From positions 1 through 11,905 of the forward strand of contig CAMOVA010000024.1 of assembly GCA_946626905.1 (NCBI GenBank): a DNA stretch of 11,905 nt, written 5' to 3'. How positions within the stretch are numbered: position 1 is the stretch's first letter; every line of letters begins with the position of its first letter. The translations under genes and the position numbers were made by a program. This DNA is from an uncultured Bacillota bacterium (GTDB taxonomy: Bacteria; Bacillota_I; Bacilli_A; RF39; UBA660). Below are positions 6,181 to 11,905 of this stretch, one piece after another. A model generated the notes under the pieces. The model made no database searches. It saw nothing but the letters and a program-made list of their open reading frames with translations, and was not told the DNA's origin.

Positions 6181-7254
6181 ATGGAAGAAGAAAAGAAGAA
6201 AAGTAAGAAAGGTATAATAATAACTTTAAGCGTATTATTAGCTGTTGTATTAATAGGAGCAATAACATTACTTGTTATGTATTTAACAAAACCTAAATAT
6301 AAAATACAAATAAATACAGAAGGACATAAGATAGTTAAAGACATAAAAATAAAAGATAACGTTATAGAAGAATTACCAGAAATAGAATTAAAAGAAGATG
6401 AAGAACTTGTTACGTGGGTTAATAAAAAGAAAGAAGCAATAAGACCTAAAATAAAATTAACTTCAGATGATGAAATAACACCAATAATAGAACCTAAAGA
6501 AAGAGAAAAAGTAACATTAAAATTTGTAACGGGAACAGATGAAAAAATACCAGATATCGTTTTAACAAAAGGAAGTACAGTTATATTACCAGTAAAACCA
6601 ACACATGAAACATGGACTTTCCTTTATTGGGTTGATAAAGATGGTTATATTGTATTAAATGATAGAAAAATAAATGAAGATATGACAATATATGCATACT
6701 GGTTTAAATCAGATAAAAAAGAAGTAACAGTATCATTTGATACAGGAACAGATGAAAAAATTGATGACATAAAATTAACAGAAGGAAGTAGAATAATATT
6801 CCCAATACCAGCACAAACAAAAGAAAAATATTTGTTTAAAGGTTGGCTTGATGAGGAAGGAAATGTTCTTGATGGGGATTATATAGTAACTAAAGATATG
6901 AAATTAAAAGCTAATTGGCAACCAGAATATGTTTGTCCTAGTAATTGTGTTCCAAATGAGGATGGAAAAACATGTACAAGATCATTAACAGTAAATCCAA
7001 CAACTAAGAAAGTATGTGATGGTACATTATGGCATGGATATTGTCTTGATTTTAGTAAAAAAGAAAGTGGAGCAATAAGACAATGTGCGGCAATGGGTAA
7101 TGATGAATCTGATGAAGTTTGGTATACTACGGATACAGAAGATTGGTGTGTTAAAAAAATGGCTTGGACAGAAAAACATGTTTGTCCTAAAGGATATGAA
7201 ATGGCTGAAAATAAATGCTCAAAAGAAGAAACAGTAGATTGTAAAGCAAATTAA
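6181..7254 (+). CDS. Membrane-anchored surface protein with InlB/Flg_new-type repeats and a cysteine-rich tail
   Basis: A 357-residue protein. A lysine-rich cytoplasmic N-terminus (1-10) precedes one membrane segment (about 11-35), so the rest should face outside. Two clear 64-residue beta repeats lie at 111-174 and 182-246. Both start V-T-[LV]-[KS]-F-x-T-G-T-D-E-K-I and end in an A-x-W. They fit the Listeria/InlB B-repeat family (Flg_new), a ubiquitin-like fold in surface proteins. A weaker copy may occupy 40-105. Residues 251-354 hold ten cysteines (252, 256, 265, 279, 288, 302, 323, 335, 346, 354), enough for five disulfides if secreted. No LPXTG sorting signal is seen; attachment would be through the N-terminal helix. 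The function is unknown: adhesion or cell-surface scaffolding is possible. It is a single-gene unit with its own promoter and terminator. Confidence 0.8.
   Translation: MEEEKKKSKKGIIITLSVLLAVVLIGAITLLVMYLTKPKYKIQINTEGHKIVKDIKIKDNVIEELPEIELKEDEELVTWVNKKKEAIRPKIKLTSDDEITPIIEPKEREKVTLKFVTGTDEKIPDIVLTKGSTVILPVKPTHETWTFLYWVDKDGYIVLNDRKINEDMTIYAYWFKSDKKEVTVSFDTGTDEKIDDIKLTEGSRIIFPIPAQTKEKYLFKGWLDEEGNVLDGDYIVTKDMKLKANWQPEYVCPSNCVPNEDGKTCTRSLTVNPTTKKVCDGTLWHGYCLDFSKKESGAIRQCAAMGNDESDEVWYTTDTEDWCVKKMAWTEKHVCPKGYEMAENKCSKEETVDCKAN
6511..6918 (+). repeat. Two tandem 64-residue repeats within the surface protein
   Basis: The DNA for residues 111-174 (6511-6702) and 182-246 (6724-6918) encodes two homologous beta repeats. 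Identity is highest at the start of each unit, where GGAACAGATGAAAAAAT occurs in both. The rest has diverged, so this is an old duplication. Confidence 0.75.
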
Positions 7255-7276
7255 AAGTCTGATAATCAGACTTTTT
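7253..7276 (+). terminator. Rho-independent terminator of the surface protein gene
   Basis: AAAAGTCTG (7253-7261) pairs with CAGACTTTT (7267-7275) around an ATAAT loop, with a run of Ts. The stem begins within the TAA stop codon (7252-7254). Confidence 0.85.
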
Positions 7277-7291
7277 AATATTGCTTATTTG

Positions 7292-7300
7292 TGCTATAAT
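7292..7300 (+). promoter_or_regulatory. Extended -10 promoter of the methyltransferase-amidase unit
   Basis: TGCTATAAT gives an extended -10 (TGn plus TATAAT). No good -35 is present at the normal distance; TTGCTT at 7281 is too close. The ATG at 7316 lies 16 bases downstream, so the leader is about 9 nt, essentially the GTGGTGAT ribosome binding site. Confidence 0.7.
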
Positions 7301-7315
7301 AACTGTGGTGATTGC

Positions 7316-8182
7316 ATGAAAGTTAGTAATGAATGGAAAGATTATAAAATAATAGATGCTGGTAATAAAGAAAAATTAGAAGTATGGAAAGATATAAAAC
7401 TTAGACGACCAGATCCTCAAGCTTTATGGCCTACAGATTTTAATAAAAATTGGAATCAAGTAGATGCTATCTATCATAGAAGTAGTAATGGTGGTGGATC
7501 TTGGGAATATAAAAATGAATTACCAGATTTCTGGACAGTTAATTATAAAGACTTAACTTTTAAAGTTAGTCCTACTAACTTTAAACATACAGGATTATTC
7601 CCAGAACAAGCTGCAAACTGGGATTATATGATTGATAAAATAAAAAAATCAAATAGAAAAATAAAGGTATTAAACTTATTCGCATATACAGGAGCTGCTA
7701 CTATGGCATGTTCATATGCAGGTGCTGATGTTGTTCATGTAGACTCAGCTCGTGGTATGGTTGAATGGGCTAAAGAAAATATGAAATTATCTCATTTAGA
7801 AAATAATTTTATAAGATTTATAGTAGATGATTGTTTAAAATTTGTTTTAAGAGAACAAAGAAGAGGTAATAAATATGATGCAATTATAATGGATCCTCCT
7901 TCATTTGGAAGAGGGCCTAGTGGAGAAGTATGGAAATTTGAAGATAAGATAATTGAACTTATAGAAGCTTGTATGAATATCTTAAGTGATGATCCATTAT
8001 TCTTTCAAGTAAATTCATATACAACTGGTTTTTCAAAAACAGTATTAGAAAATGTATTAAAACAAACAATGTTAAAGAAATATCCTAATGGTAAAGTAGA
8101 ATGTGATGAAATAGGCTTACCTATAGAAAATAGTGAATTAGTATTACCATGTGGAATATATGGAAGATGGGAAAACATATAA
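7316..8182 (+). CDS. Class I SAM-dependent methyltransferase, COG1092 (RlmI/YccW-related)
   Basis: A 288-residue methyltransferase of the Rossmann class. Seen: an N-terminal family block with RRPDPQALWP (about residues 30-39) and HTGLFPEQAANW (91-102), the SAM-binding motif VLNLFAYTGAAT at 118-129, the acidic end of strand two VDSA at 142-145, DDC at about 171-173, and the DPPSFGRGP catalytic/substrate motif at 193-201. The RlmI group methylates C1962 of 23S rRNA, but this protein lacks the N-terminal PUA domain of E. coli RlmI and belongs to the shorter relatives, whose substrate I cannot state; rRNA is a reasonable guess. An in-frame ATG at 7289 is rejected because it precedes the -10 box; 7316 has GTGGTGAT just upstream. 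The amidase gene follows after 16 bases without a promoter. Confidence 0.85.
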   Translation: MKVSNEWKDYKIIDAGNKEKLEVWKDIKLRRPDPQALWPTDFNKNWNQVDAIYHRSSNGGGSWEYKNELPDFWTVNYKDLTFKVSPTNFKHTGLFPEQAANWDYMIDKIKKSNRKIKVLNLFAYTGAATMACSYAGADVVHVDSARGMVEWAKENMKLSHLENNFIRFIVDDCLKFVLREQRRGNKYDAIIMDPPSFGRGPSGEVWKFEDKIIELIEACMNILSDDPLFFQVNSYTTGFSKTVLENVLKQTMLKKYPNGKVECDEIGLPIENSELVLPCGIYGRWENI

Positions 8183-8198
8183 TTATTTAGGTGATTAA

Positions 8199-8867
8199 AT
8201 GCTTAAATATAATTTATATGTTTTTTTATTTTTTATATTATGTGTTTTAAGTATAAACTTAGTTAACGCTAGTAAAAATAATAAGAAATTAAGAAATAAA
8301 ATAATATATTTAGATGCAGGACATGGTGGTAGAGATTCAGGTGCTTATTATTCCAATATTTATGAAAAAGATATTAATTTACAAATATCAAAAAAATTGG
8401 AAAAAGCGCTAAAAAAAGAAGGCGCTACTATATATCAAACAAGATATGGTGATTATGATCTTTCACTTCCTAATTCTATTAATAAAAAAAGACATGACCT
8501 ATCAAGAAGAAGTATACTAATAAATGAATCTAATGCTGATTTATTTATATCAATTCATTTAAATGCAGAACCTACTGGTTCATATAAAGGACCACAAGTA
8601 TTTTATAATAGTAAATTAGAAGAAAATAAAAAACTCGCAAGTCTTTATCAAGAAATATTAAATAAAGATTTAAATGGAAATAGAAAATATAAAAAAGATA
8701 ATACTTTATACTTACAAAAAAGATTAAATCCACCTGGTATTTTAATAGAAGTAGGTTTTATAAGCAATCGAGATGAAAGATATTTATTAAAACAAAAGTG
8801 GTATCAAAAGAAAATAGTTAATTCAATTGTAAATGCCACTTTACACTATTTTTCAAAAAAGTATTAA
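8199..8867 (+). CDS. CwlD-like N-acetylmuramoyl-L-alanine amidase (Amidase_3)
   Basis: A 222-residue zinc amidase cutting the muramic acid to L-alanine bond of peptidoglycan. Residues 5-24 form a signal peptide or anchor (possible cleavage after VNA, 22-24). Seen: IIYLDAGHGGRDSGA at 35-49 with zinc His42, zinc Glu56 in YEKDINL, SIHLNA at 118-123 with His120, and LIEVGFISN at 182-190 with catalytic Glu184. The arrangement resembles B. subtilis CwlD closely, including RRxxLIN before the second His, the PQ-FY-(6 residues)-N pattern at 132-143, NPPGILIEVGF, and the YQ-K--SI--A-L-YF ending; size also fits. Established: CwlD acts in making muramic-delta-lactam of the spore cortex. Whether this organism sporulates is unknown, so a general wall role is equally possible. 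AGGTGAT precedes the ATG. It is probably transcribed with the methyltransferase. Confidence 0.9.
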   Translation: MLKYNLYVFLFFILCVLSINLVNASKNNKKLRNKIIYLDAGHGGRDSGAYYSNIYEKDINLQISKKLEKALKKEGATIYQTRYGDYDLSLPNSINKKRHDLSRRSILINESNADLFISIHLNAEPTGSYKGPQVFYNSKLEENKKLASLYQEILNKDLNGNRKYKKDNTLYLQKRLNPPGILIEVGFISNRDERYLLKQKWYQKKIVNSIVNATLHYFSKKY

Positions 8868-8881
8868 ATTATAATGCTTTG

Positions 8882-8890
8882 TGATATAAT
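8882..8890 (+). promoter_or_regulatory. Extended -10 promoter of the Abi gene
   Basis: TGATATAAT, preceded by TTTG, matches the methyltransferase promoter (TTTGTGnTATAAT) and has the same 15-base gap to the ATG at 8906. The -35 region is weak. The leader is about 8-9 nt carrying GTGGTGAT. No terminator separates it from the amidase gene, so read-through from upstream is also possible. Confidence 0.65.
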
Positions 8891-8905
8891 TAAAGTGGTG
8901 ATAGT

Positions 8906-9832
8906 ATGAATAAGATATTCAAAAACCTAGATGAACAAATAGAAATATTAAAATCAAAAAACTTAGTTATAGAAGATGAAGAAAAAGCAAAAGAAATACT
9001 ATTAAAAGAAAATTACTTCTTTTTAATGGGTTATAGACATATGTTTATGTCACCTGATAAAACAGGTAAATTTATTGAAGGAACTAAGTTTGATGAATTA
9101 TATTCTACTTTCTTATTTGATAGACATATAAGAAATATAGTGTTTAAAAACTTATTAATAGTAGAAAATAATATGAAATCAGTAATAAGTTATCAATTAT
9201 CTAAGAAATATGGATTTAAAGAAAAAGATTACTTAGATTATGATAATTTCACACAAGATAGTTTAAAAGTTAGACAAGTTCATGATGTAATCGCAAAAAT
9301 GAAAAAACAAATAAGAACAAACGGGAAACAACATACCGCAACACTACACTATTTAAGTAATTATGGTTATATACCAATGTGGATCTTAGTAAAAGTATTA
9401 TCATTTGGTATAATTGCTGAATTATATAATATCTTAAAAGTAGAAGATCAAAAAAGTATAGCTGATATATATAAAATAGATTCTGAAAATCTATCTGAGT
9501 ATTTATATTTACTAGCTAACTTTAGAAATCTATGCGCTCATGAAGATATATTATATGACCATAGAACACAAAAAGAAATATTAGATAATATTTATCATAA
9601 GAAATTAAATGTATCTAAAACAGAAGATCATTATGATTATGGTAAAAATGATTTATTCGCAATAACAATAATTTTAAAAGAAATGCTTAGTAAAGAAGAA
9701 TTTAATAAATATATAACTGAATTAGATAGAGAAATACAAGAATTAGATAAAAAAGTAGATTCAGTACCATTAAATTCAATATTAAATAAAATGGGATTTC
9801 CAAATAACTGGAAAGATATTACAACAATGTAA
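8906..9832 (+). CDS. Abi-family protein (Abi_2, AbiD/AbiF-like) with HEPN RNase motif
   Basis: A 308-residue member of the abortive-infection Abi_2 family. Seen: the N-terminal NYFFLMGYRHMF block at residues 36-47 (family NYYRLsGYw..F), FLFDRHIRNIVFKNLLIVENNMKSVI-type helix at 69-94 (family: D..LR..l...i..iE...r..i), YIPMWILVKVLSFG at 155-168 (family P.Wv..e.ltfG), and RNLCAHEDILYDHR at 207-220. The last contains RxxxxH (R207, H212), the catalytic signature of HEPN ribonucleases, with N208 at the usual polar position. Relatives are phage-defence proteins that stop growth of infected cells, and some behave as toxins. The 76 residues after about 232 form a mostly charged, helical tail, including KNDLFAITIILKEML. 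No antitoxin gene lies beside it. Start at 8906 is set by GTGGTGAT. Confidence 0.85.
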   Translation: MNKIFKNLDEQIEILKSKNLVIEDEEKAKEILLKENYFFLMGYRHMFMSPDKTGKFIEGTKFDELYSTFLFDRHIRNIVFKNLLIVENNMKSVISYQLSKKYGFKEKDYLDYDNFTQDSLKVRQVHDVIAKMKKQIRTNGKQHTATLHYLSNYGYIPMWILVKVLSFGIIAELYNILKVEDQKSIADIYKIDSENLSEYLYLLANFRNLCAHEDILYDHRTQKEILDNIYHKKLNVSKTEDHYDYGKNDLFAITIILKEMLSKEEFNKYITELDREIQELDKKVDSVPLNSILNKMGFPNNWKDITTM

Positions 9833-9853
9833 AAAACCACATAAGTGGTTTTT
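9832..9853. terminator. Bidirectional terminator between the Abi and lipoprotein genes
   Basis: AAAAACCAC (9832-9840) pairs with GTGGTTTTT (9845-9853) around ATAA. It has a T tail on the + strand and, from the A run at 9831-9836, a T tail on the - strand. The Abi stop codon (9830-9832) and the lipoprotein stop codon (9852-9854) both overlap it. Confidence 0.88.
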
Positions 9854-10484
9854 ATTTGTTTCTAAAACTTTCATATTTGTTTTTAATCTTTTGTTTACCT
9901 TTTTCATATAAATCAGATAATCTTTCTTTATCATCTTCATATAATTCTTTTATAGTATCTAAATTATCATCACCAATGGCTTCCTTTATTTTATTAACAA
10001 TAGAATAATACTTAGGTTTAATAAAACCTTTAACAACATTATATTTATTACTAATGTTTTCTTTGTAATCAGGTACAACCTTACAAATCATATCATCCAT
10101 AGTACAGAAATCATTATATAATTGTTTCTTCATATCATCAGTTAATTCATCATAAGTAATACCATTAATTTCTTTATCATAAAAAACAAAATCAACAAAA
10201 GTAATAAAAGTATTTTTAGCTTTAGTTTTAATAGCTTCTTTATCTATATTGTTAATACTTTCTTTAATATTATTATATTCATTATCAAAGAATTCTTTTA
10301 TTTCACTATCTTTATCGATAACTATAGTAGTCTCCTCAATATTAGTAGTACTTTCCATAGTAGTTTCTTCATTACTACTTTCTATAATAGTACTTTCTTT
10401 AATACTACTATCTTTATTACATCCAGTTAAAGATAATACTTCTAAAGAAGAAATCAATAAATACAATTTAGCTTTATTAGACAT
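9852..10484 (-). CDS. Small lipoprotein of unknown function
   Basis: A 210-residue protein with a lipoprotein signal: basic start MSNKAK, hydrophobic stretch 7-19, and lipobox LTGC with Cys22 as the lipidated residue. Glu15 inside the hydrophobic stretch is unusual. Residues 23-58 are a low-complexity Ser/Thr/Glu/Ile linker, and 59-210 are acidic/basic and mostly helical (IKEFFDNEYNNIKESI, EIKEF-type heptads, DDKERLSDLYEKGKQKIKNKY), with ITYDELTDDMKK at 109-120 and two further cysteines at 127 and 134. After processing it would sit on the outer face of the membrane. I do not recognise the family. AAGGAGAT (10491-10498) sets the start. It shares a promoter region with the divergent gene at 10578 and a terminator with the Abi gene. 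Confidence 0.75.
   Translation of the reverse strand: MSNKAKLYLLISSLEVLSLTGCNKDSSIKESTIIESSNEETTMESTTNIEETTIVIDKDSEIKEFFDNEYNNIKESINNIDKEAIKTKAKNTFITFVDFVFYDKEINGITYDELTDDMKKQLYNDFCTMDDMICKVVPDYKENISNKYNVVKGFIKPKYYSIVNKIKEAIGDDNLDTIKELYEDDKERLSDLYEKGKQKIKNKYESFRNK
10310..10418 (-). repeat. Degenerate Ser/Thr/Glu linker repeats in the lipoprotein
   Basis: This stretch encodes residues 23-58, built from variants of ESTIIES, EETTMEST and EETTIVI. On the + strand the DNA shows repeated TAGTAGT/AGTACTTTC words. It looks like a slippage-prone spacer holding the folded part off the membrane. Confidence 0.5.
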
Positions 10485-10506
10485 AAAACCATCTCCTTAG
10501 AGAAAT

Positions 10507-10535
10507 ATTTTACTATAAAATACAAAATTTGTAAA
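10507..10535 (-). promoter_or_regulatory. Promoter of the lipoprotein gene
   Basis: On the minus strand TTTACA (10530-10535) and TAAAAT (10507-10512) are 17 bases apart. Its -35 box coincides with that of the opposite promoter. Confidence 0.6.
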
Positions 10536-10557
10536 ATTAAATAAAATGTGCTATTAT
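10529..10557 (+). promoter_or_regulatory. Promoter of the 435-residue protein gene
   Basis: TTGTAA (10529-10534), a 17-base spacer ending in TGC (extended -10), and TATTAT (10552-10557). Predicted transcription start near 10564, with GAGGTGA (10566-10572) and ATG at 10578 immediately after. Confidence 0.7.
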
Positions 10558-10577
10558 ATACAACCGAGGTGAATACT

Positions 10578-11885
10578 ATGGAAAAAAGTAATCATAAATA
10601 CTATAATGGACAAATTCCTTATCATGAAATAACACACTTTATAGAACCAATAAGTGCTCTTATAACAATACCATATTATGAAGTAGATAATATAACAGAT
10701 AGTTTAGAATCAACAGAAAAAGTAAGAAATTATATGGAAATAATATATAATGAATATTATGCAAAATTACCATTATTAAATAGAATGATTAAAGGAGATA
10801 AATTTAGAAATAAACTATATAAATCACTAACATATACACCACATTTAACAGGATATGATTTTAGACTACATCCAATCCAAATAATTAATACATTATTCTG
10901 TGATTTTAACTATGATTATAGAATACCATTTATAAATATAGATAGTAAATTAGGTATGAAATACTTAAAAGATTATATATTAAGTTTCTGTAATGAAGCA
11001 TTAAGAAAAGAAACAGATCAATATAAAGTAGGAATATTACATGAAATAAAAAGCAACATAGATCACGTATGTGAAATATATAATGTACCAATAGACATCA
11101 AAAAATATATCTTACCAAAAGACGCATTATTCTATTTAGCATATCGTAGTTTAGATACATTCGAAGTAACAAAAGACCCAAGATACTTAATATTTGCTGC
11201 AGAATATTATGATCATGTTTCACATATGAAAACATCACAATATCCACATATGATAACACTACATGGATATTCAAAAAGAGTATGGTTTGATGACTTTAGA
11301 GCAGAATATAGAGAACAAACACCAGAATGTTTAGATGTAACACCAAATAAATACTTGTTAACAGATCAAGATGTCTTCCTAGCATGGGATATATTAAAAC
11401 CAGGAGAAGCAGAAAAAACAATAAGAGAAACAATGCAAAAAGCAAGAGCACACTCAAACGTAGATTACGAAAAATATCAAAAACTATTTGAAGAAAAAAT
11501 GAACTTCTACTTAAGAAGTCCATATGTAAAACATATTGCTGGTAAATATGGATTATCAGGATACATGGGATTCGCATATAAAAATGAATACCTAGTATTC
11601 GATAAATTCCATAATTCAGATACATTAAATCCAACAAGAAGAACAATACTAACACATGGTGAAGCAATATATGCATTACCATCAGATAAATTCTCAATAC
11701 TAAGCGATACAAAACAAAGAATAATAAAAGAAAAAGAAACAGATGAAAGAATAAAAAAACTAAATCATACAGAAACATTTACACAAAGAGTAACAGAAAT
11801 AATAACAGGACCAAATGTTTCAAAATCAACACTAGAAAAAGAAATAGAAAAACAAAAGAAAAAAATACTAATAAGGGATAAATAA
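10578..11885 (+). CDS. Uncharacterised 435-residue cytoplasmic protein
   Basis: I do not recognise this protein. It has no signal peptide or membrane segment, so it is probably cytoplasmic. The first 310 residues are mixed helical, rich in Tyr, His and Asp (for example IPYHEITHFIEP at 13-24, TPHLTGYDFRLHP at 87-99, LAYRSLDTFEVTKDPRYLIFA at 187-207). A region likely to be an ordered domain follows: YGLSGYMGFAYKNEYLVFDKF (324-344) and RRTILTHGEAIYALPSDKFSIL (354-375). Residues 376-435 are charged and helical, possibly a coiled coil, with a Lys-rich end. Only five cysteines are scattered, with no metal-binding pattern. The start at 10578 follows GAGGTGA; an in-frame ATG at 10548 is rejected because it overlaps the promoter. 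Its last codons and stop are part of the terminator hairpin. It is divergent from the lipoprotein gene. Confidence 0.8.
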   Translation: MEKSNHKYYNGQIPYHEITHFIEPISALITIPYYEVDNITDSLESTEKVRNYMEIIYNEYYAKLPLLNRMIKGDKFRNKLYKSLTYTPHLTGYDFRLHPIQIINTLFCDFNYDYRIPFINIDSKLGMKYLKDYILSFCNEALRKETDQYKVGILHEIKSNIDHVCEIYNVPIDIKKYILPKDALFYLAYRSLDTFEVTKDPRYLIFAAEYYDHVSHMKTSQYPHMITLHGYSKRVWFDDFRAEYREQTPECLDVTPNKYLLTDQDVFLAWDILKPGEAEKTIRETMQKARAHSNVDYEKYQKLFEEKMNFYLRSPYVKHIAGKYGLSGYMGFAYKNEYLVFDKFHNSDTLNPTRRTILTHGEAIYALPSDKFSILSDTKQRIIKEKETDERIKKLNHTETFTQRVTEIITGPNVSKSTLEKEIEKQKKKILIRDK

Positions 11886-11897
11886 ATCCCTTTTTTT
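11873..11897 (+). terminator. Rho-independent terminator inside the end of the last gene
   Basis: AAGGGAT (11873-11879) pairs with ATCCCTT (11886-11892) around AAATAA, followed by five more Ts. The TAA stop (11883-11885) is in the loop, so the left arm of the hairpin is coding sequence. Confidence 0.85.
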
Positions 11898-11905
11898 GAT
11901 ATAAT
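11897..11905 (+). promoter_or_regulatory. Extended -10 promoter of the next gene
   Basis: TGATATAAT ends exactly at the window edge and matches the extended -10 boxes at 7292 and 8882. It begins directly at the end of the preceding terminator's T run. Its gene lies outside the window. Confidence 0.5.

Noticed and set aside
6511..6918. CRISPR-like or mobile repeat
   Set aside because: The two units are in frame, diverged at DNA level and encode homologous beta repeats, so they are protein domain repeats.
7281..7286. TTGCTT as a -35 box for the methyltransferase gene
   Set aside because: It is only 8 bases from TATAAT; the extended -10 TGC explains the promoter better.
8868..8905. Small RNA antitoxin between the amidase and Abi genes
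   Set aside because: Only 38 bases are available and they are used by the -10 box and ribosome binding site; no hairpin is seen.
10249..10500. 83-residue open frame opposite the lipoprotein gene
   Set aside because: It is the antisense of the Ser/Thr/Glu linker; the minus-strand gene has a lipobox, a ribosome binding site, a promoter and a terminator.
11296..11778. 160-residue open frame on the minus strand within the last gene
   Set aside because: Its very Leu/Ile/Phe-rich product is what the complement of A-rich coding DNA gives; no promoter or ribosome binding site precedes it and the + strand gene is well supported.

Overview
The window looks like a chromosomal segment from a very AT-rich, low-GC Gram-positive (Bacillota) bacterium, probably one of the uncultured, compact-genome Bacilli near the Mollicutes/RF39 group. 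That placement is inferred from three things: the ecfA1-ecfA2-ecfT-truA-rplM-rpsI order typical of Firmicutes, the TTGaca/TATAAT promoters with GGAGG or GGTGAT ribosome binding sites, and the short intergenic gaps. It contains 15 genes, 13 on the + strand and 2 on the - strand. All Trp codons I checked are TGG, and no visible gene stops at TGA (0 of 14).

Layout: (1) 1-686, minus strand, a divergent uracil-DNA glycosylase cut by the left edge. (2) 890-2012, an SDR oxidoreductase followed after one base by a type IV pilin-like prepilin, closed by a terminator. (3) 2081-5094, the two ATPases and the membrane coupling protein of an ECF vitamin/cofactor transporter, overlapping one another and truA. 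(4) 5103-6112, rplM-rpsI with a consensus promoter, a structured leader that is probably an L13 autoregulatory element, and a terminator. (5) 6131-7275, a membrane-anchored surface protein with InlB/Flg_new-type beta repeats and a cysteine-rich tail. (6) 7295-8867, a COG1092-type methyltransferase followed by a CwlD-like cell-wall amidase. (7) 8885-9832, an Abi-family (Abi_2, AbiD/AbiF-like) HEPN protein, a likely abortive-infection RNase. (8) 9852-10484, minus strand, a small lipoprotein convergent with the Abi gene. (9) 10578-11885, a 435-residue protein I do not recognise, divergent from the lipoprotein. The last nine bases look like the extended -10 promoter of the next gene.

Regulation is very compact. 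Nearly every transcription unit has a promoter whose -10 box lies only 15-24 bases before the start codon, giving predicted leaders of roughly 8-18 nt that are little more than the ribosome binding site. The one clear exception is the rplM leader of about 80 nt. Most terminators overlap the stop codon of the gene they end. The points most worth following up are the apparently asymmetric ECF ATPase pair (one degenerate and one complete ATP site), the solitary Abi HEPN protein with no room for an adjacent antitoxin, the L13 leader fold with a possible pseudoknot, the superimposed divergent promoters at 10507-10557, and the unrecognised 435-residue protein.
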